From Deltaproteobacteria bacterium (GTDB taxonomy: Bacteria > Desulfobacterota > Binatia > Binatales > Binataceae), in the NCBI GenBank assembly GCA_021831785.1, contig JAKBMB010000016.1, positions 210,434-274,433 of the forward strand: a DNA stretch of 64,000 bases. Direction: 5' to 3'. The notes beneath the pieces were generated by a model. That model was not told the origin of the DNA. It searched no databases and was given only the letters and a program-made list of their open reading frames with translations. A program made the translations under genes and the position numbers. This document shows, one piece after another, positions 51,714 through 61,782 of this stretch (position 1 is its first letter; each line of letters opens with the position of its first letter).

Positions 51714-53648
51714 ATGGTAGAGCACATAATCATTGAACGAGTGACACCGTGCCTGGATTGCGGTCAATGGCCGATCAAACGCATCGTCGGCGACCGCCTC
51801 GCAGTCGAGGCCGACATTTTTCGGGACGGCCATCAGGTCCTCAGAGCGGTCTTAAAGTGGCGGCGCAAGCGCGACCAAAACTTTATGGAAGCGCCGATGA
51901 CCGAGCTTGGGAACGACCATTGGCTCGGCGACTTTGTGCTCGAACAGAACGCCCGTTACGTGTTCACCATAGAAGCCTGGACGGATTACTTCGCTTCCTG
52001 GCGAAGCGATCTCGAGAAAAAAGCCCGCGCCGGGCGCGATATCCGCTCCGATCTGTTAGAGGGCGTCGCAATGCTCGAGGACTTGTGCAAAAAAAGCAAA
52101 GGCGAAGCAGCCGCCGCGCTGAATGCGTACGTCGCCGAGCTCAAACGAAGCGCCACGCCGCGGGCGCTTGAAATTGCCCTCGGCTCGGAGTTGGCGGGCG
52201 CGGCCGCGCGAGTCGACCCGCGCTCAGACGCCCTTACCTACCAGCCGCTGCTCGAGGTCGTTGCCGACCGGCCGAAGGCGCGGTTCAGCGCCTGGTACGA
52301 GATGTTTCCCCGTTCGCAGGGTATCGAGCCCGGCAAGGCCGCTTCCTTTAGAGTGGCGCAGCGGCGGCTGAGCGAGATCCGCAACATGGGTTTCGACGTG
52401 CTGTACCTGGCCCCGATTCACCCCATCGGCGTGACCCATCGCAAGGGTCCGAATAATTCTCTCGAGCCCCTGCCGAATAGCCCGGGGAGTCCTTGGGCGA
52501 TCGGTTCCAGCGTGGGCGGACACACCGCGATCGAGCCCTCGCTCGGTACCATCGACGACTTCGAACACTTCGTCGGCGCGTCGCGGCAAGCCGGGCTGGA
52601 AATCGCGCTTGATTTCGCGATCCAATGTTCGCCCGATCATCCGTGGGTCCGCGATCATCCGGAATGGTTCAACCATCGGCCGGACGGCTCCATCAAATAC
52701 GCGGAAAACCCGCCAAAGGAATATCAGGATATCTATCCTCTGAACTTCGACACTATCGACCAGGAAGGTCTGAGGGCCGAGATGCGACGCGTGCTGTTAT
52801 TTTGGATCGGCCACGGCGTGCGCATTTTTCGCGTTGACAATCCCCATACCAAGCCGGCGTCGTTTTGGCAATGGCTGATCGACGAAATCCAGGCGGAGCA
52901 TCCGGACGTGATTTTTCTGTCCGAGGCTTTCACCAGACCGAAGGTGATGAAAGCACTCGCTAAAGCCGGGTTTACCCAGTCTTACACCTACTTCACCTGG
53001 CGCAACAATAAGAACGAAATGATTGAGTATCTGACGGAGTTAACCCAGACCGAAATGGCGGAGTACTTTAGACCGAATTTTTTCACCAATACGCCGGACA
53101 TTTTATCGCCGATTCTGCAAGCCGGCGGCCGGCCGGCGTTCCAAATGCGGTTGGTCCTCGCCGCGACGCTCTCGCCGTCGTTCGGAATATACAGCGGATA
53201 CGAGTTGTGCGAAAACGAAGCGATCCCCGGCACCGAGGAGTATCTGAACTCGGAGAAATACGAAATAAAGGTGCGAGATTGGAACCGTCCGGGCAACATC
53301 AAGGATTACCTGACTCGGATCAACGCGATTCGCCGCGAGAACCCGGCGCTCCAGCAATTGACCAATCTGCGCTTTCTGCCGGCCGACAACGAGCATATTC
53401 TGCTGTACGTTAAGTCAACGGCCGACAAGAGCAACGTCATCCTGGTCGCCGTCAATATGGACCCGTTCAGCACCAGAGAATGCACCGCCGTGGTTCCTCC
53501 CGACGCCGTGGGGGTGGCTCCAGGCCGGCAGTATCGCGTAACGGATCTGTTGACCGGCGCGAGCTACATCTGGTCAGAGCGCAACTACGTCCGCCTGGAG
53601 CCTCACTCGTCGCCCGCGCACATCCTGCGCGTGGAGGAGCGGCTGTGA
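51714..53648 (+). CDS. glgE: Alpha-1,4-glucan:maltose-1-phosphate maltosyltransferase
   Basis: A 644-residue GH13_3 enzyme that transfers maltosyl units from alpha-maltose 1-phosphate to the non-reducing ends of alpha-glucans. An N-terminal beta-sandwich (about 1-110) and a helical insert precede the catalytic barrel. The nucleophile is Asp375 in FRVDNPHTKP and the acid/base is Glu404 in FLSEAFTRP. Other family markers are WYEMFPRS and SVGGHTAIEPSLGT. It overlaps the treS-maltokinase gene by four bases (GTGA). GlgB, the branching enzyme usually nearby, is not in the window. Confidence 0.95.
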   Translation: MVEHIIIERVTPCLDCGQWPIKRIVGDRLAVEADIFRDGHQVLRAVLKWRRKRDQNFMEAPMTELGNDHWLGDFVLEQNARYVFTIEAWTDYFASWRSDLEKKARAGRDIRSDLLEGVAMLEDLCKKSKGEAAAALNAYVAELKRSATPRALEIALGSELAGAAARVDPRSDALTYQPLLEVVADRPKARFSAWYEMFPRSQGIEPGKAASFRVAQRRLSEIRNMGFDVLYLAPIHPIGVTHRKGPNNSLEPLPNSPGSPWAIGSSVGGHTAIEPSLGTIDDFEHFVGASRQAGLEIALDFAIQCSPDHPWVRDHPEWFNHRPDGSIKYAENPPKEYQDIYPLNFDTIDQEGLRAEMRRVLLFWIGHGVRIFRVDNPHTKPASFWQWLIDEIQAEHPDVIFLSEAFTRPKVMKALAKAGFTQSYTYFTWRNNKNEMIEYLTELTQTEMAEYFRPNFFTNTPDILSPILQAGGRPAFQMRLVLAATLSPSFGIYSGYELCENEAIPGTEEYLNSEKYEIKVRDWNRPGNIKDYLTRINAIRRENPALQQLTNLRFLPADNEHILLYVKSTADKSNVILVAVNMDPFSTRECTAVVPPDAVGVAPGRQYRVTDLLTGASYIWSERNYVRLEPHSSPAHILRVEERL

Positions 53649-56600
53649 GCCGCCGGGTTATCGAACGCAGCGTCCCCGACGACCCGTTGTGGTATAAGGA
53701 CGCGATTTTCTACGAGGTGCGCGTGCGGTCGTTCTACGACAGCAACGGCGACGGTATCGGCGATTTGGCCGGGCTGACGCAGAAGCTCGACTATATTCAT
53801 GACCTCGGCGTCAACACGCTTTGGTTACTCCCCTTCTATCCCTCGCCGCTGCGCGACGACGGATATGATATTTCCAACTACGTTGACGTTCACCCCGACT
53901 GCGGCACCTTGCACGACTTCAAAGTACTTCTGCGCGAGGCTCACCGGTGCGGCTTACGCGTGGTGACGGAGCTGGTCATCAACCATACCTCCTCCGACCA
54001 TCCCTGGTTTCAGCGCGCGCGCCGCGCGCCTGTCGGCAGCTCGCACCGCAATTTCTACGTCTGGAGCGACACCCCTCAACGCTACCAAGAAGCGCGGATA
54101 ATCTTCCAGGACTTCGAGCACTCGAACTGGGCCTGGGACCCGTTGGCCAAGGCCTACTACTGGCATCGGTTTTACTCCCACCAGCCGGATTTGAACTTTG
54201 ACCACGCTCCAACCCGCCGAGCGCTGCTGCGCGTGCTCGACTTCTGGCTCGGCCTGGGGGTGGACGGTCTGCGCCTCGACGCCGTGCCCTATCTCTACGA
54301 ACGGGATGCTACAACTTGCGAGAATCTGCCGGAAACTCACGCCTTTCTCAAGCAGCTACGGGAGCGACTGGATCGAAAATTCGCCAACCGCATGCTTTTG
54401 GCGGAGGCGAATCAATGGCCCGAAGACGCTGCGGCCTACTTCAACGAGGGCGCCGAATGCCACATGGCGTTTCACTTTCCCCTGATGCCGCGGTTATTCA
54501 TGGCGATACGGATGGAAGACCGCTTCCCCATCGTTGACATCTGGGGACAAACGCCGCAGATTGCACCGAACTGCCAATGGGCGCTGTTTCTCCGCAACCA
54601 CGACGAGCTCACGCTCGAGATGGTAACCGAGGAAGAGCGCGAATACATGTACCGGGCTTACGCGCAGGAGTCTCGGATGCGCCTCAACCTGGGCATCCGG
54701 CGCCGTCTCGCGCCTCTTTTGGGCAACAACCGGCGCGCTATAGAGCTCATCAACGGGCTTTTGCTCTCGTTGCCCGGCACGCCCGTGATCTACTACGGCG
54801 ACGAATTAGGCATGGGGGACAACGTCTATCTGGGAGATCGGGACGGCGTAAGGACCCCGATGCAGTGGAGCGCCGACTTAAACGCGGGCTTTTCCAAGGC
54901 CAATCCGCAGCGCCTGATTCTGCCCGTGATCATCGACCACGAGTACCATTACCAGACCATCAACGTGGAAGCGCAGCAAAGGAACCCGCACTCCCTGCTT
55001 TGGTGGATGAAGCGATTAATCTCGCTGCGCAAGCAATTCAAGGCGTTCGGTCGCGGCAGCATCGAGTTCCTTCAGCCCGAGAACTCAAGGGCCATCGCGT
55101 TTATCCGCGCCTATGAGCACGAGCTAATCCTGGTGGTGGCCAACTTGTCCCGCTTCGTGCAATTCGTCCAGTTGGACCTTTCGCGCTTCAAGGGCCTGGT
55201 GCCGGTCGAACTGTTCAGCCGCGCGCCGTTCCCCATGATCGGCGACCAGGCCTATCTGCTGACGCTCGGCCCGCACGGCTTTATCTGGTTTTCGCTGGAG
55301 AAGCCGCGCGTCGGCGCCGCCGGCGCTGCGGTCGCGGCGACCGGACCGCCGCGCATTGAGCTCGAGGGCACATGGGAGGGCCTAATGCGGGGCGAGGCTC
55401 GCGGAATTTTAGAGCCGATGCTGCGCGATTATATGCCGCAATGCCGATGGTTCAGGGCGAAGACCCGCACAATCAGGAGCGCGAAAATCATCGACGCCAT
55501 CCCCATATGCGACGAGGGCCGGCGGGTTGACCTCGCTCTGGTAAATCTGGAGTACGTTTCCGGGAACCCCGAGGTTTACTTGCTGCCGCTGGGCCAGGCA
55601 GTGGGGGACGAAATTGGGGAGGTGCGGGCTAATCGCCCGCAGCAGGTGTTGGCGGAGCTCAAGTTCGCCAGACGAGGCGGACTAGTCAGCGACGCTTTGC
55701 TTTACGACGCCCTTGACGACGAGGGCTTTTGTGCCGCGCTTTTGGATGTGGTCGACCGTCGCCGCAGGCTTCGCAGCTCCGGCGGCGAGCTGGTCGGCTC
55801 CCACACCGCCGCCTATCGCCCGCTGCGAAACCGCGGCGCGCAGGAAACGCTCAAGGCGCGGGTCTTGAAGGGTGAGCAAACGAATTCATCGATCGCATAC
55901 GGCGACAAGCTCATACTGAAGCTTTTCCGCCTGATGGAAGCGGGAATCAGCCCGGACCTGGAGTTAAGCCGCTGCTTGACCGAGCGCCTTAACTTCAAGC
56001 ACGCGCCGCCTCTGGTCGGCTACATCGAGTATTGCGTCGAGCGCAACGAGCCGCGCACGGTTGCGATAGTCCACGGCTTCGTACCCAATCAGGGAGATGC
56101 TTGGGAGTTTACCGCCAAGGAAGTCGCCTTGTTTTTCGAGCGCGCCGCAACCAAGAAGAACAGCACGCCGCGCAATCCTTCCAAACCCCTCGCTCTGCTG
56201 GCGGTCGAGGGCGCTCCGGAGCCGGCAGTGAGCGACATGATCGGCGCCTACCTGGAGGCGGCGCATCTGTTGGGACAGAGAACGGCCGAGCTTCATCTGG
56301 CGCTGTCCTCGGTGGAGGACGACCCCGCCTTCGCGCCGGAACTTTTCAGCAAGCTTTTTCAGCGCTCGACGTATCAGTCGATGCGCAACCTCGCCAACCG
56401 CACGGTCCGGCTCCTGCGCGCGAGTCTTCCTTCCCTAGACGACGATGCGCGTAAGCTCGCCCAGGCGCTGCTCGCGCGCCAAGGCGAGATCAACGCGCGT
56501 TTCGAGGCCTTCCTCAACGCCAAGGCCGCGGTCAAAATGATCCGCTGCCACGGCGACCTCCATCTGGGGCAAATCCTCAACACCGGCAAGGACTTCGTCT

Positions 56601-57025
56601 TCATCGACTTCGAGGGCGAGCCGGCGCGCGGCCTGAACGAAAGGCGGCGCAAGCGCCTCGCCCTGCGCGATGTAGCCGGCATGCTGCGTTCGTTTCATTA
56701 CGCGTCGTTCAGCGGACTGCTGGAATTGCACCGAAGAGGGGCCCTCGGCGGAGACGGGCTCGCGGCCATGGCGCCGTGGGCGCAAGCGTGGCAGACATGG
56801 TGCTCGTGGGCCTTCCTCAAGTCATACCTTAAGACCGCGGCAGGCGCCCCATTCGCGCCTCGCGATCCAAAGGAGCTCCAGGTTTTACTGGAGGCCCTGA
56901 TACTGGAGAAGGCCATATACGAGGCGGGCTATGAGCTCAACAACCGTCCGGACTGGCTGGTGCTGTCGCTCCAAGGCATCGCGCAGATTCTCGACAGCGG
57001 AGTCGCCGACAAGAGTCGGCCCTAA
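53645..57025 (+). CDS. treS: Trehalose synthase-maltokinase fusion (TreS-Mak/Pep2)
   Basis: A 1126-residue two-domain enzyme. The N-terminal GH13_16 trehalose synthase (about 1-560) interconverts trehalose and maltose: LWYKDAIFYEVRVRSFYDSN, nucleophile Asp212 in RLDAVPYL, Glu254 in LLAEANQWP, and LRNHDEL. The C-terminal maltokinase (about 600-1126) phosphorylates maltose with ATP; it has aminoglycoside-kinase-like H969-G-D-L-H and FIDFEGEP. The GTG start at 53645 follows GGAGGAG and overlaps the glgE stop as GTGA, so the two are translated together. Together they turn trehalose into alpha-glucan. Confidence 0.95.
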   Translation: MSRRVIERSVPDDPLWYKDAIFYEVRVRSFYDSNGDGIGDLAGLTQKLDYIHDLGVNTLWLLPFYPSPLRDDGYDISNYVDVHPDCGTLHDFKVLLREAHRCGLRVVTELVINHTSSDHPWFQRARRAPVGSSHRNFYVWSDTPQRYQEARIIFQDFEHSNWAWDPLAKAYYWHRFYSHQPDLNFDHAPTRRALLRVLDFWLGLGVDGLRLDAVPYLYERDATTCENLPETHAFLKQLRERLDRKFANRMLLAEANQWPEDAAAYFNEGAECHMAFHFPLMPRLFMAIRMEDRFPIVDIWGQTPQIAPNCQWALFLRNHDELTLEMVTEEEREYMYRAYAQESRMRLNLGIRRRLAPLLGNNRRAIELINGLLLSLPGTPVIYYGDELGMGDNVYLGDRDGVRTPMQWSADLNAGFSKANPQRLILPVIIDHEYHYQTINVEAQQRNPHSLLWWMKRLISLRKQFKAFGRGSIEFLQPENSRAIAFIRAYEHELILVVANLSRFVQFVQLDLSRFKGLVPVELFSRAPFPMIGDQAYLLTLGPHGFIWFSLEKPRVGAAGAAVAATGPPRIELEGTWEGLMRGEARGILEPMLRDYMPQCRWFRAKTRTIRSAKIIDAIPICDEGRRVDLALVNLEYVSGNPEVYLLPLGQAVGDEIGEVRANRPQQVLAELKFARRGGLVSDALLYDALDDEGFCAALLDVVDRRRRLRSSGGELVGSHTAAYRPLRNRGAQETLKARVLKGEQTNSSIAYGDKLILKLFRLMEAGISPDLELSRCLTERLNFKHAPPLVGYIEYCVERNEPRTVAIVHGFVPNQGDAWEFTAKEVALFFERAATKKNSTPRNPSKPLALLAVEGAPEPAVSDMIGAYLEAAHLLGQRTAELHLALSSVEDDPAFAPELFSKLFQRSTYQSMRNLANRTVRLLRASLPSLDDDARKLAQALLARQGEINARFEAFLNAKAAVKMIRCHGDLHLGQILNTGKDFVFIDFEGEPARGLNERRRKRLALRDVAGMLRSFHYASFSGLLELHRRGALGGDGLAAMAPWAQAWQTWCSWAFLKSYLKTAAGAPFAPRDPKELQVLLEALILEKAIYEAGYELNNRPDWLVLSLQGIAQILDSGVADKSRP

Positions 57026-57242
57026 AAATTACGAACGGAACATCAAGCGCCAAAAGCGCGAGTCCGAATTGCGCCGTCGAATAGACCCGTCAATCCTTAA
57101 GAAGTCGGCTCGGCCGCATCACGGGTCAAAGTCCGCGTCGTTGAAACCGGCAACGCGAGCGCGCCGGGTGGCCGGCCAAAGCTAAGCCGACGAGGCGGCG
57201 AAATTTACGCCGAGACGCCCGTCGCCGCGAGCGTCGGGTCGC

Positions 57243-58196
57243 TCAATGAAAGGATGTAAAGATTTCGACCAACGCAGGTCCAACGACCACTAGTAACATG
57301 GCCGGCAGCACGAATAGCGTGAGCGGCACTAACATTTTTATCGTGGCTTTCTGTGCTGCTTCCTCAGCGCGCAACCGCCGCCTGACCCGCAATGCGTCGG
57401 AAGCGGCTCGCAGCGCGGGCGCCATCCGGGTCCCCATTCGCTCGCTCTGAAGCAATACTCCGGCGATCGACCTTATGTCCTCGACTCCGGTGCGCTCCGT
57501 AAGGGTGTGCAGCCCCTCGGCCAAGGAGGCGCCGGCGGCGAACTTTCCCGACAGCAAGCTCAGTTCGACGCCGAGCAGCCGCCCTTGACGCGCGGTTATG
57601 CTGCCGACGGTTTTGATGGCTTCGTAGAGCCCTTGCCCAGCCTCGACGCAGACCACGAGCAAATCGAGAACGTCGGCGAGCTCGCGCTTTAGCTTGATTT
57701 GCCGACTGCGTATGCGTTTGCGTATATAGTAAGTGGGCATTAAGCCGCCGAGCACCATCCCGATCGTCGCGTATAAAACCTCGTCAGACTGGGGCCGTAA
57801 AGTTATCGCGCCAATCAGGAAACCCCCGAGTCCGCATAAGCACATGGACACCAAGCGACCTATCTCAAAAACCTTCGCAACCCCCGGTCCCATAAAGCCG
57901 GCTTGCGCCAGTTTGAGTAGAAGCTTCTCTCTGCGCGTCCTATTAAGCTTCGGTTCCGGGAATTTTTGAACGATCGACCGCAGGAGCATTCTGCCGTGCC
58001 CAGCAGCAGCATCATCGGTGTCCCCAATCAGCCCGTCGCTCGCCCTAATCTTTACGGCAATGTCTCGCAGCCGGTTCTCGATCTGGATCCGCGCGCCGAA
58101 GAAGCTGAAATAGATCGCCGTCGAGATTACCGTCACAAAGGCGAAGGCCGCAACCGCAATCAGCGCCGAGTTGTCGAGCAGCGCGCGAGCAAGCAT
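57243..58196 (-). CDS. tadC: Tad secretion system inner-membrane protein TadC
   Basis: A 317-residue T2SSF-domain protein, partner of TadB in the inner-membrane platform that assembles Flp pili. The family segment LADVLDLLVVCVEAGQGLYEAI and the membrane helices at about 8-30, 112-150 and 285-310 fit TadC. It is last in the run; TGATG overlap with tadB shows coupling. After its stop, no other tad gene follows in this direction before the convergent treS end. Confidence 0.9.
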   Translation of the reverse strand: MLARALLDNSALIAVAAFAFVTVISTAIYFSFFGARIQIENRLRDIAVKIRASDGLIGDTDDAAAGHGRMLLRSIVQKFPEPKLNRTRREKLLLKLAQAGFMGPGVAKVFEIGRLVSMCLCGLGGFLIGAITLRPQSDEVLYATIGMVLGGLMPTYYIRKRIRSRQIKLKRELADVLDLLVVCVEAGQGLYEAIKTVGSITARQGRLLGVELSLLSGKFAAGASLAEGLHTLTERTGVEDIRSIAGVLLQSERMGTRMAPALRAASDALRVRRRLRAEEAAQKATIKMLVPLTLFVLPAMLLVVVGPALVEIFTSFH

Positions 58197-59158
58197 CAGT
58201 AGTCAATCTGCAGGATGCGATGGATCGCAAGCAAGGCGACGAGGTCGAGCGCGATCGCCGCTTCCAGAAGTTTTTGACCCATCTGGTCGTAAAGCAGCGT
58301 GTGCACGTACTGCGGTTCGATCACGCTATAAGCCGCCAAGACCAGGACCGGCATCAGACCCACGACAAAGCCGCTTAGACGAGGTTGCGCGGTCAGCGCT
58401 TTAAGCTGCATTTGCACGCGATGACGAGCACGGATGGTCTCGGCCAGGCGCCCGAGAATCTCGGCCAGGGCGCTCCCCACCCTGCTCTGCAGCGTAACCG
58501 CGACGACTAAGAACCATACGTTTGAGTCCGGCACGCGCGTTATCATGTCCTCGAGCGCGCGCTGCAGGGACACACCAAGGCGCGTCTGTTCGAGCACCAT
58601 CCGAAGCTCGGTCGCTATCGGAGGCGCCAATTCGTCCGCTGCCACCTGAAATGCGCGCATCAAGGTGTGGCCCGCCTCGAGCGCGGCTTTCATCAACTCC
58701 AAGGCTTCGGGCAGTTGCTGAGCGAACGCCTTGACGCGCCGCCGCCGACGTAGCCGGACATAAGCAAGGGGCAAAAATGCGAAGCCGGCTCCGCCCACCA
58801 TGCCAGCGACGAAACTGCGCAACGCCGCGAATCCGACAGCGATGCCAGCAACGCCGACCAGTATTATCACCAGGGCCACCTCTGACACGCGCACGTCGTA
58901 GAGGCCGGCCTGCCAGAGGTTCTGCTCCACTTTGAACACCACGTCGTAGCGTTTGATCAGCGAGGCCAGCGGCTGCATCAGGGAAACGCCGGTCGGCCTG
59001 TACCGGCCGGCTTGCTTCGCATCCGTCTTTTCAATCGGCCGCGCCCGCGACAGGAGCTCGCGCACTCGATCGCCTCGGCGAGCCAGCGCCATGTTTACCA
59101 GCAGCGCGCTCGCCATCGTCGAAAGGAAGACGGCGAGCGCGAGAACCAACGCCGCCAC
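58196..59158 (-). CDS. tadB: Tad secretion system inner-membrane protein TadB
   Basis: A 320-residue membrane protein with an N-terminal helix (1-25), a pair of helices at about 95-135 and a C-terminal pair at 265-310. The T2SSF motif QLPEALELMKAALEAGHTLMRAF is typical of TadB. It would form the rotary or scaffold platform together with TadC, driven by the TadA ATPase. It starts one base after the cpaF stop and overlaps tadC by one base. Confidence 0.91.
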   Translation of the reverse strand: MAALVLALAVFLSTMASALLVNMALARRGDRVRELLSRARPIEKTDAKQAGRYRPTGVSLMQPLASLIKRYDVVFKVEQNLWQAGLYDVRVSEVALVIILVGVAGIAVGFAALRSFVAGMVGGAGFAFLPLAYVRLRRRRRVKAFAQQLPEALELMKAALEAGHTLMRAFQVAADELAPPIATELRMVLEQTRLGVSLQRALEDMITRVPDSNVWFLVVAVTLQSRVGSALAEILGRLAETIRARHRVQMQLKALTAQPRLSGFVVGLMPVLVLAAYSVIEPQYVHTLLYDQMGQKLLEAAIALDLVALLAIHRILQIDY

Positions 59159-59159
59159 G

Positions 59160-60527
59160 TTATCCTCCCTCGGGCTGAAACAGGCGCGCCTCGAGACTTA
59201 GACCCGCCGCCCGCAACCGCTCGGTGAAAGTCGAGCGGATGCCGGTGGCGCGCATGGAGCCTTGCACCTTGCCGCCGCCGTCGATACCGGTGGCGGCGAA
59301 CTCGAAAAGATCCTGCATCATCACCGTGTCGCCCTCCATCCCGGTGATCTCCGCGATTTTCATCACTTTGCGGCTTCCATCGGAGAGACGGCTTACGTGA
59401 ACGATAATGTTTATCGCGGCGGTTATTTGCTGGCGCATCGCGCGCTCGGGCAATGACACGCCCGCAAACAGCATCATCATCTCGAGCCGGCTCAGGCTGT
59501 CGCGAGGGTTGTTGGCATGGATAGTCGCGATCGAGCCGTCGTGGCCGGTCGACATCGCCTGGAGCATATCCAGCACTTCGGAGCCCCGCACCTCGCCCAC
59601 GATGATGCGGTCGGGCCTCATACGCAGCGTGTTGCGCAAGAGATCGCGCTGGGTGATCTCGCCCTTGCCTTCCAGATTGGGCGGCCGGCACTCCAGCCGC
59701 ACCACGTGCGGCTGCTGCAGACAGAGTTCGGCGGCGTCCTCGATGGTAATGATGCGTTCGTGATGGGGAATGAAGCTCGACAGGCAATTAAGCATGGTAG
59801 TCTTGCCCGAGCCGGTCCCGCCACAAATTAAAACGTTCAAACGCGCGTGCACGATCGCGCTCAGAAATTCGGCCATCTTCGGCTCCAGCGTACCGTGACG
59901 AATCAAGTTGTCCATGGTCAGCGGATCTTTGCCGAACCTCCGGATCGACACCGACGGGCCATCGAGGGCCAGCGGCGGAATGATGGCGTTGAAGCGCGAC
60001 CCGTCCCAGAGTCTCGCGTCCACCATCGGCGACGCCTCGTCCACTCTGCGGCCGACCTGCGACACGATTCGGTCGATCGTGCTCATCAGATGTTGAACGT
60101 CGCGAAAGACCACCTCGGTCTTATGGAGCCGGCCGCGCCGCTCGACGTACACCCGATCGAAGCCGTTGATCAGGATGTCGGAAACCTCGTCATCGGCCAG
60201 CAGATGTTCGAGCGGACCCAGCCCGAGCAGCTCATTCTTGATCTCCTCGGTCAGGAGACCGCGGTCGGCCTCGGTCAACAAGCGCCCCTCTTCTTCGAAG
60301 ATCTTGTTCACGGTGGCGCTAAGTTGGGCGGAGAGCACGGCCGGGTCCATGCTGTCGATCTTCGAGACGTCCACCGTCTCCACCAGCTTTCGGTGAACCT
60401 TTGTTTTCAGCTCGGCAAAGCTCGCGGAGTTGTTCTCGGCCTGCTTGCGGTTCGAAACCCACGAGGGTTTTGTCGGCGTTTCCGCGCTGTCGCCGTTGTT
60501 ATGCAGCACTCTGTCGAGGAGTCCCAT
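59160..60527 (-). CDS. cpaF: Tad pilus assembly ATPase CpaF/TadA
   Basis: A 455-residue hexameric secretion ATPase of the PilT/VirB11 superfamily powering Flp pilus assembly. Walker [10 protein letters not shown] is at about 236-244, the Asp box ITIEDAAEL at 264, the Walker B region [14 protein letters not shown] at 314-327 and the His box [19 protein letters not shown] thereafter. The N-terminal helical region (about 60-130) is that of CpaF. The spacing to cpaE is one base. Confidence 0.96.
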   Translation of the reverse strand: MGLLDRVLHNNGDSAETPTKPSWVSNRKQAENNSASFAELKTKVHRKLVETVDVSKIDSMDPAVLSAQLSATVNKIFEEEGRLLTEADRGLLTEEIKNELLGLGPLEHLLADDEVSDILINGFDRVYVERRGRLHKTEVVFRDVQHLMSTIDRIVSQVGRRVDEASPMVDARLWDGSRFNAIIPPLALDGPSVSIRRFGKDPLTMDNLIRHGTLEPKMAEFLSAIVHARLNVLICGGTGSGKTTMLNCLSSFIPHHERIITIEDAAELCLQQPHVVRLECRPPNLEGKGEITQRDLLRNTLRMRPDRIIVGEVRGSEVLDMLQAMSTGHDGSIATIHANNPRDSLSRLEMMMLFAGVSLPERAMRQQITAAINIIVHVSRLSDGSRKVMKIAEITGMEGDTVMMQDLFEFAATGIDGGGKVQGSMRATGIRSTFTERLRAAGLSLEARLFQPEGG

Positions 60528-60528
60528 G

Positions 60529-61782
60529 TCAGCCCGTCGCGCCCGCGCGTTGCGGCGAGAACAACATCTTTAGAAATCCCCCACGTCGCAGGCTTTGCTT
60601 TTCCGGCCGGTCCCCGACCAATTTACAGGCCAGAAGCTCAACGCTTTTGGCGAGAGCGGACTTCGGCGCCGCCTTGAACAGGTCGCGGCCTTGAATCAGG
60701 ACCGCCTTGAGGCTTCGGTCGTCGCGCGGAATTTTCGCAAAAATCGGGCGCGCCAACGTCTGCGCGATCTGCGCCTCGCTGATAAGCTCGCGCCCGGAAT
60801 AGCGATTAACCACAAAACGCGGAGCGATGTGGTTTAACCCGAGCCGCTTGAGCAGCTCGAGAACGCGCCAAGTCCGCCGCAAAGCGCCTAGCGACTGATC
60901 AATCACGTAAAGCAGTTGATCGGAGCGTTCCCAAGCAGCGGCGGTGTTTTCGCTCATATATCGGCCGCAGTCAATCAGGACTACGTCGAACAACTGGCGC
61001 ATCACGTCTAAAACCGGCACCACGAGCCCCGAACTGACCAGTTCGGACTCCTCGACACGCTTGGGAGCGGCAAGCAGGTACACTCCCGCCGGACCCTTGG
61101 TCAGCACGCTTTCAAGTCGGATCGAGTCAAGCTTCTGCTTCACGTCAGCTAGGTCCATGATCGTCTTCACCGGCTCCAGATTCAGCGCCGTCGAAAGATC
61201 GCCCGCCTGCAAGTCCAGGTCCACCACGCCCACCCGCTTGCCGGTCCTCACCTGCAGAGCGAGCGCCAGATTGGCCGTGAGCGTGGTGACGCCAACACCG
61301 CCCGAGGCGCTGACCAGCGAGAAAATAAGCCCCATGCCCTGGCGCAACACACCGCGGCGGGTCTCGTCGATCTTGAGCAGCGCCCGCGACAAGTCGAGGC
61401 GATTGAGCGGTAAAAACAGCACCTCGTGCGCCCCCGCGCGAAGCGCGCCGCGGATGATCTCCGGCGATCCATCCTGCAGCACCGCCAGCACCTTCGGCCC
61501 AGCCTCGGCTTGCGCTAGCCGCTGGAGCGGCTCGAAGTTCGGCGGGTTGCCCGAGTCCAGCAGCATCATGACCACGTCGGCGTCCGCACTGCCGCGCGCA
61601 AGCGGTTGGTCGGAGGCTATCTCCTCGACGACGATCTCCGGCTCCAGCACTTCACCCAAAACGCCGCGCATCGCACCGCGCGTTTCGCCAGTAGGCCCAA
61701 TAATCAAAACCTTTAAGGAGCCGGCCCCCGATTCACGCCTTTGCGTGAACAATTCATTCCCTCCCGGTTCTTTGCTCACCAC
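60529..61782 (-). CDS. cpaE: Pilus assembly protein CpaE/TadZ (response-receiver plus ParA-like ATPase)
   Basis: A 417-residue protein that localises the Tad machine at the cell pole. An atypical receiver-like domain occupies about 23-145 ([26 protein letters not shown]). The MinD/ParA-like domain follows from about 155 with [19 protein letters not shown]: the deviant Walker lysine is replaced, as is normal in this family, so ATP turnover may be weak. [17 protein letters not shown] continues the ATPase signature. It overlaps the secretin gene by seven bases. Confidence 0.9.
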   Translation of the reverse strand: MVSKEPGGNELFTQRRESGAGSLKVLIIGPTGETRGAMRGVLGEVLEPEIVVEEIASDQPLARGSADADVVMMLLDSGNPPNFEPLQRLAQAEAGPKVLAVLQDGSPEIIRGALRAGAHEVLFLPLNRLDLSRALLKIDETRRGVLRQGMGLIFSLVSASGGVGVTTLTANLALALQVRTGKRVGVVDLDLQAGDLSTALNLEPVKTIMDLADVKQKLDSIRLESVLTKGPAGVYLLAAPKRVEESELVSSGLVVPVLDVMRQLFDVVLIDCGRYMSENTAAAWERSDQLLYVIDQSLGALRRTWRVLELLKRLGLNHIAPRFVVNRYSGRELISEAQIAQTLARPIFAKIPRDDRSLKAVLIQGRDLFKAAPKSALAKSVELLACKLVGDRPEKQSLRRGGFLKMLFSPQRAGATG

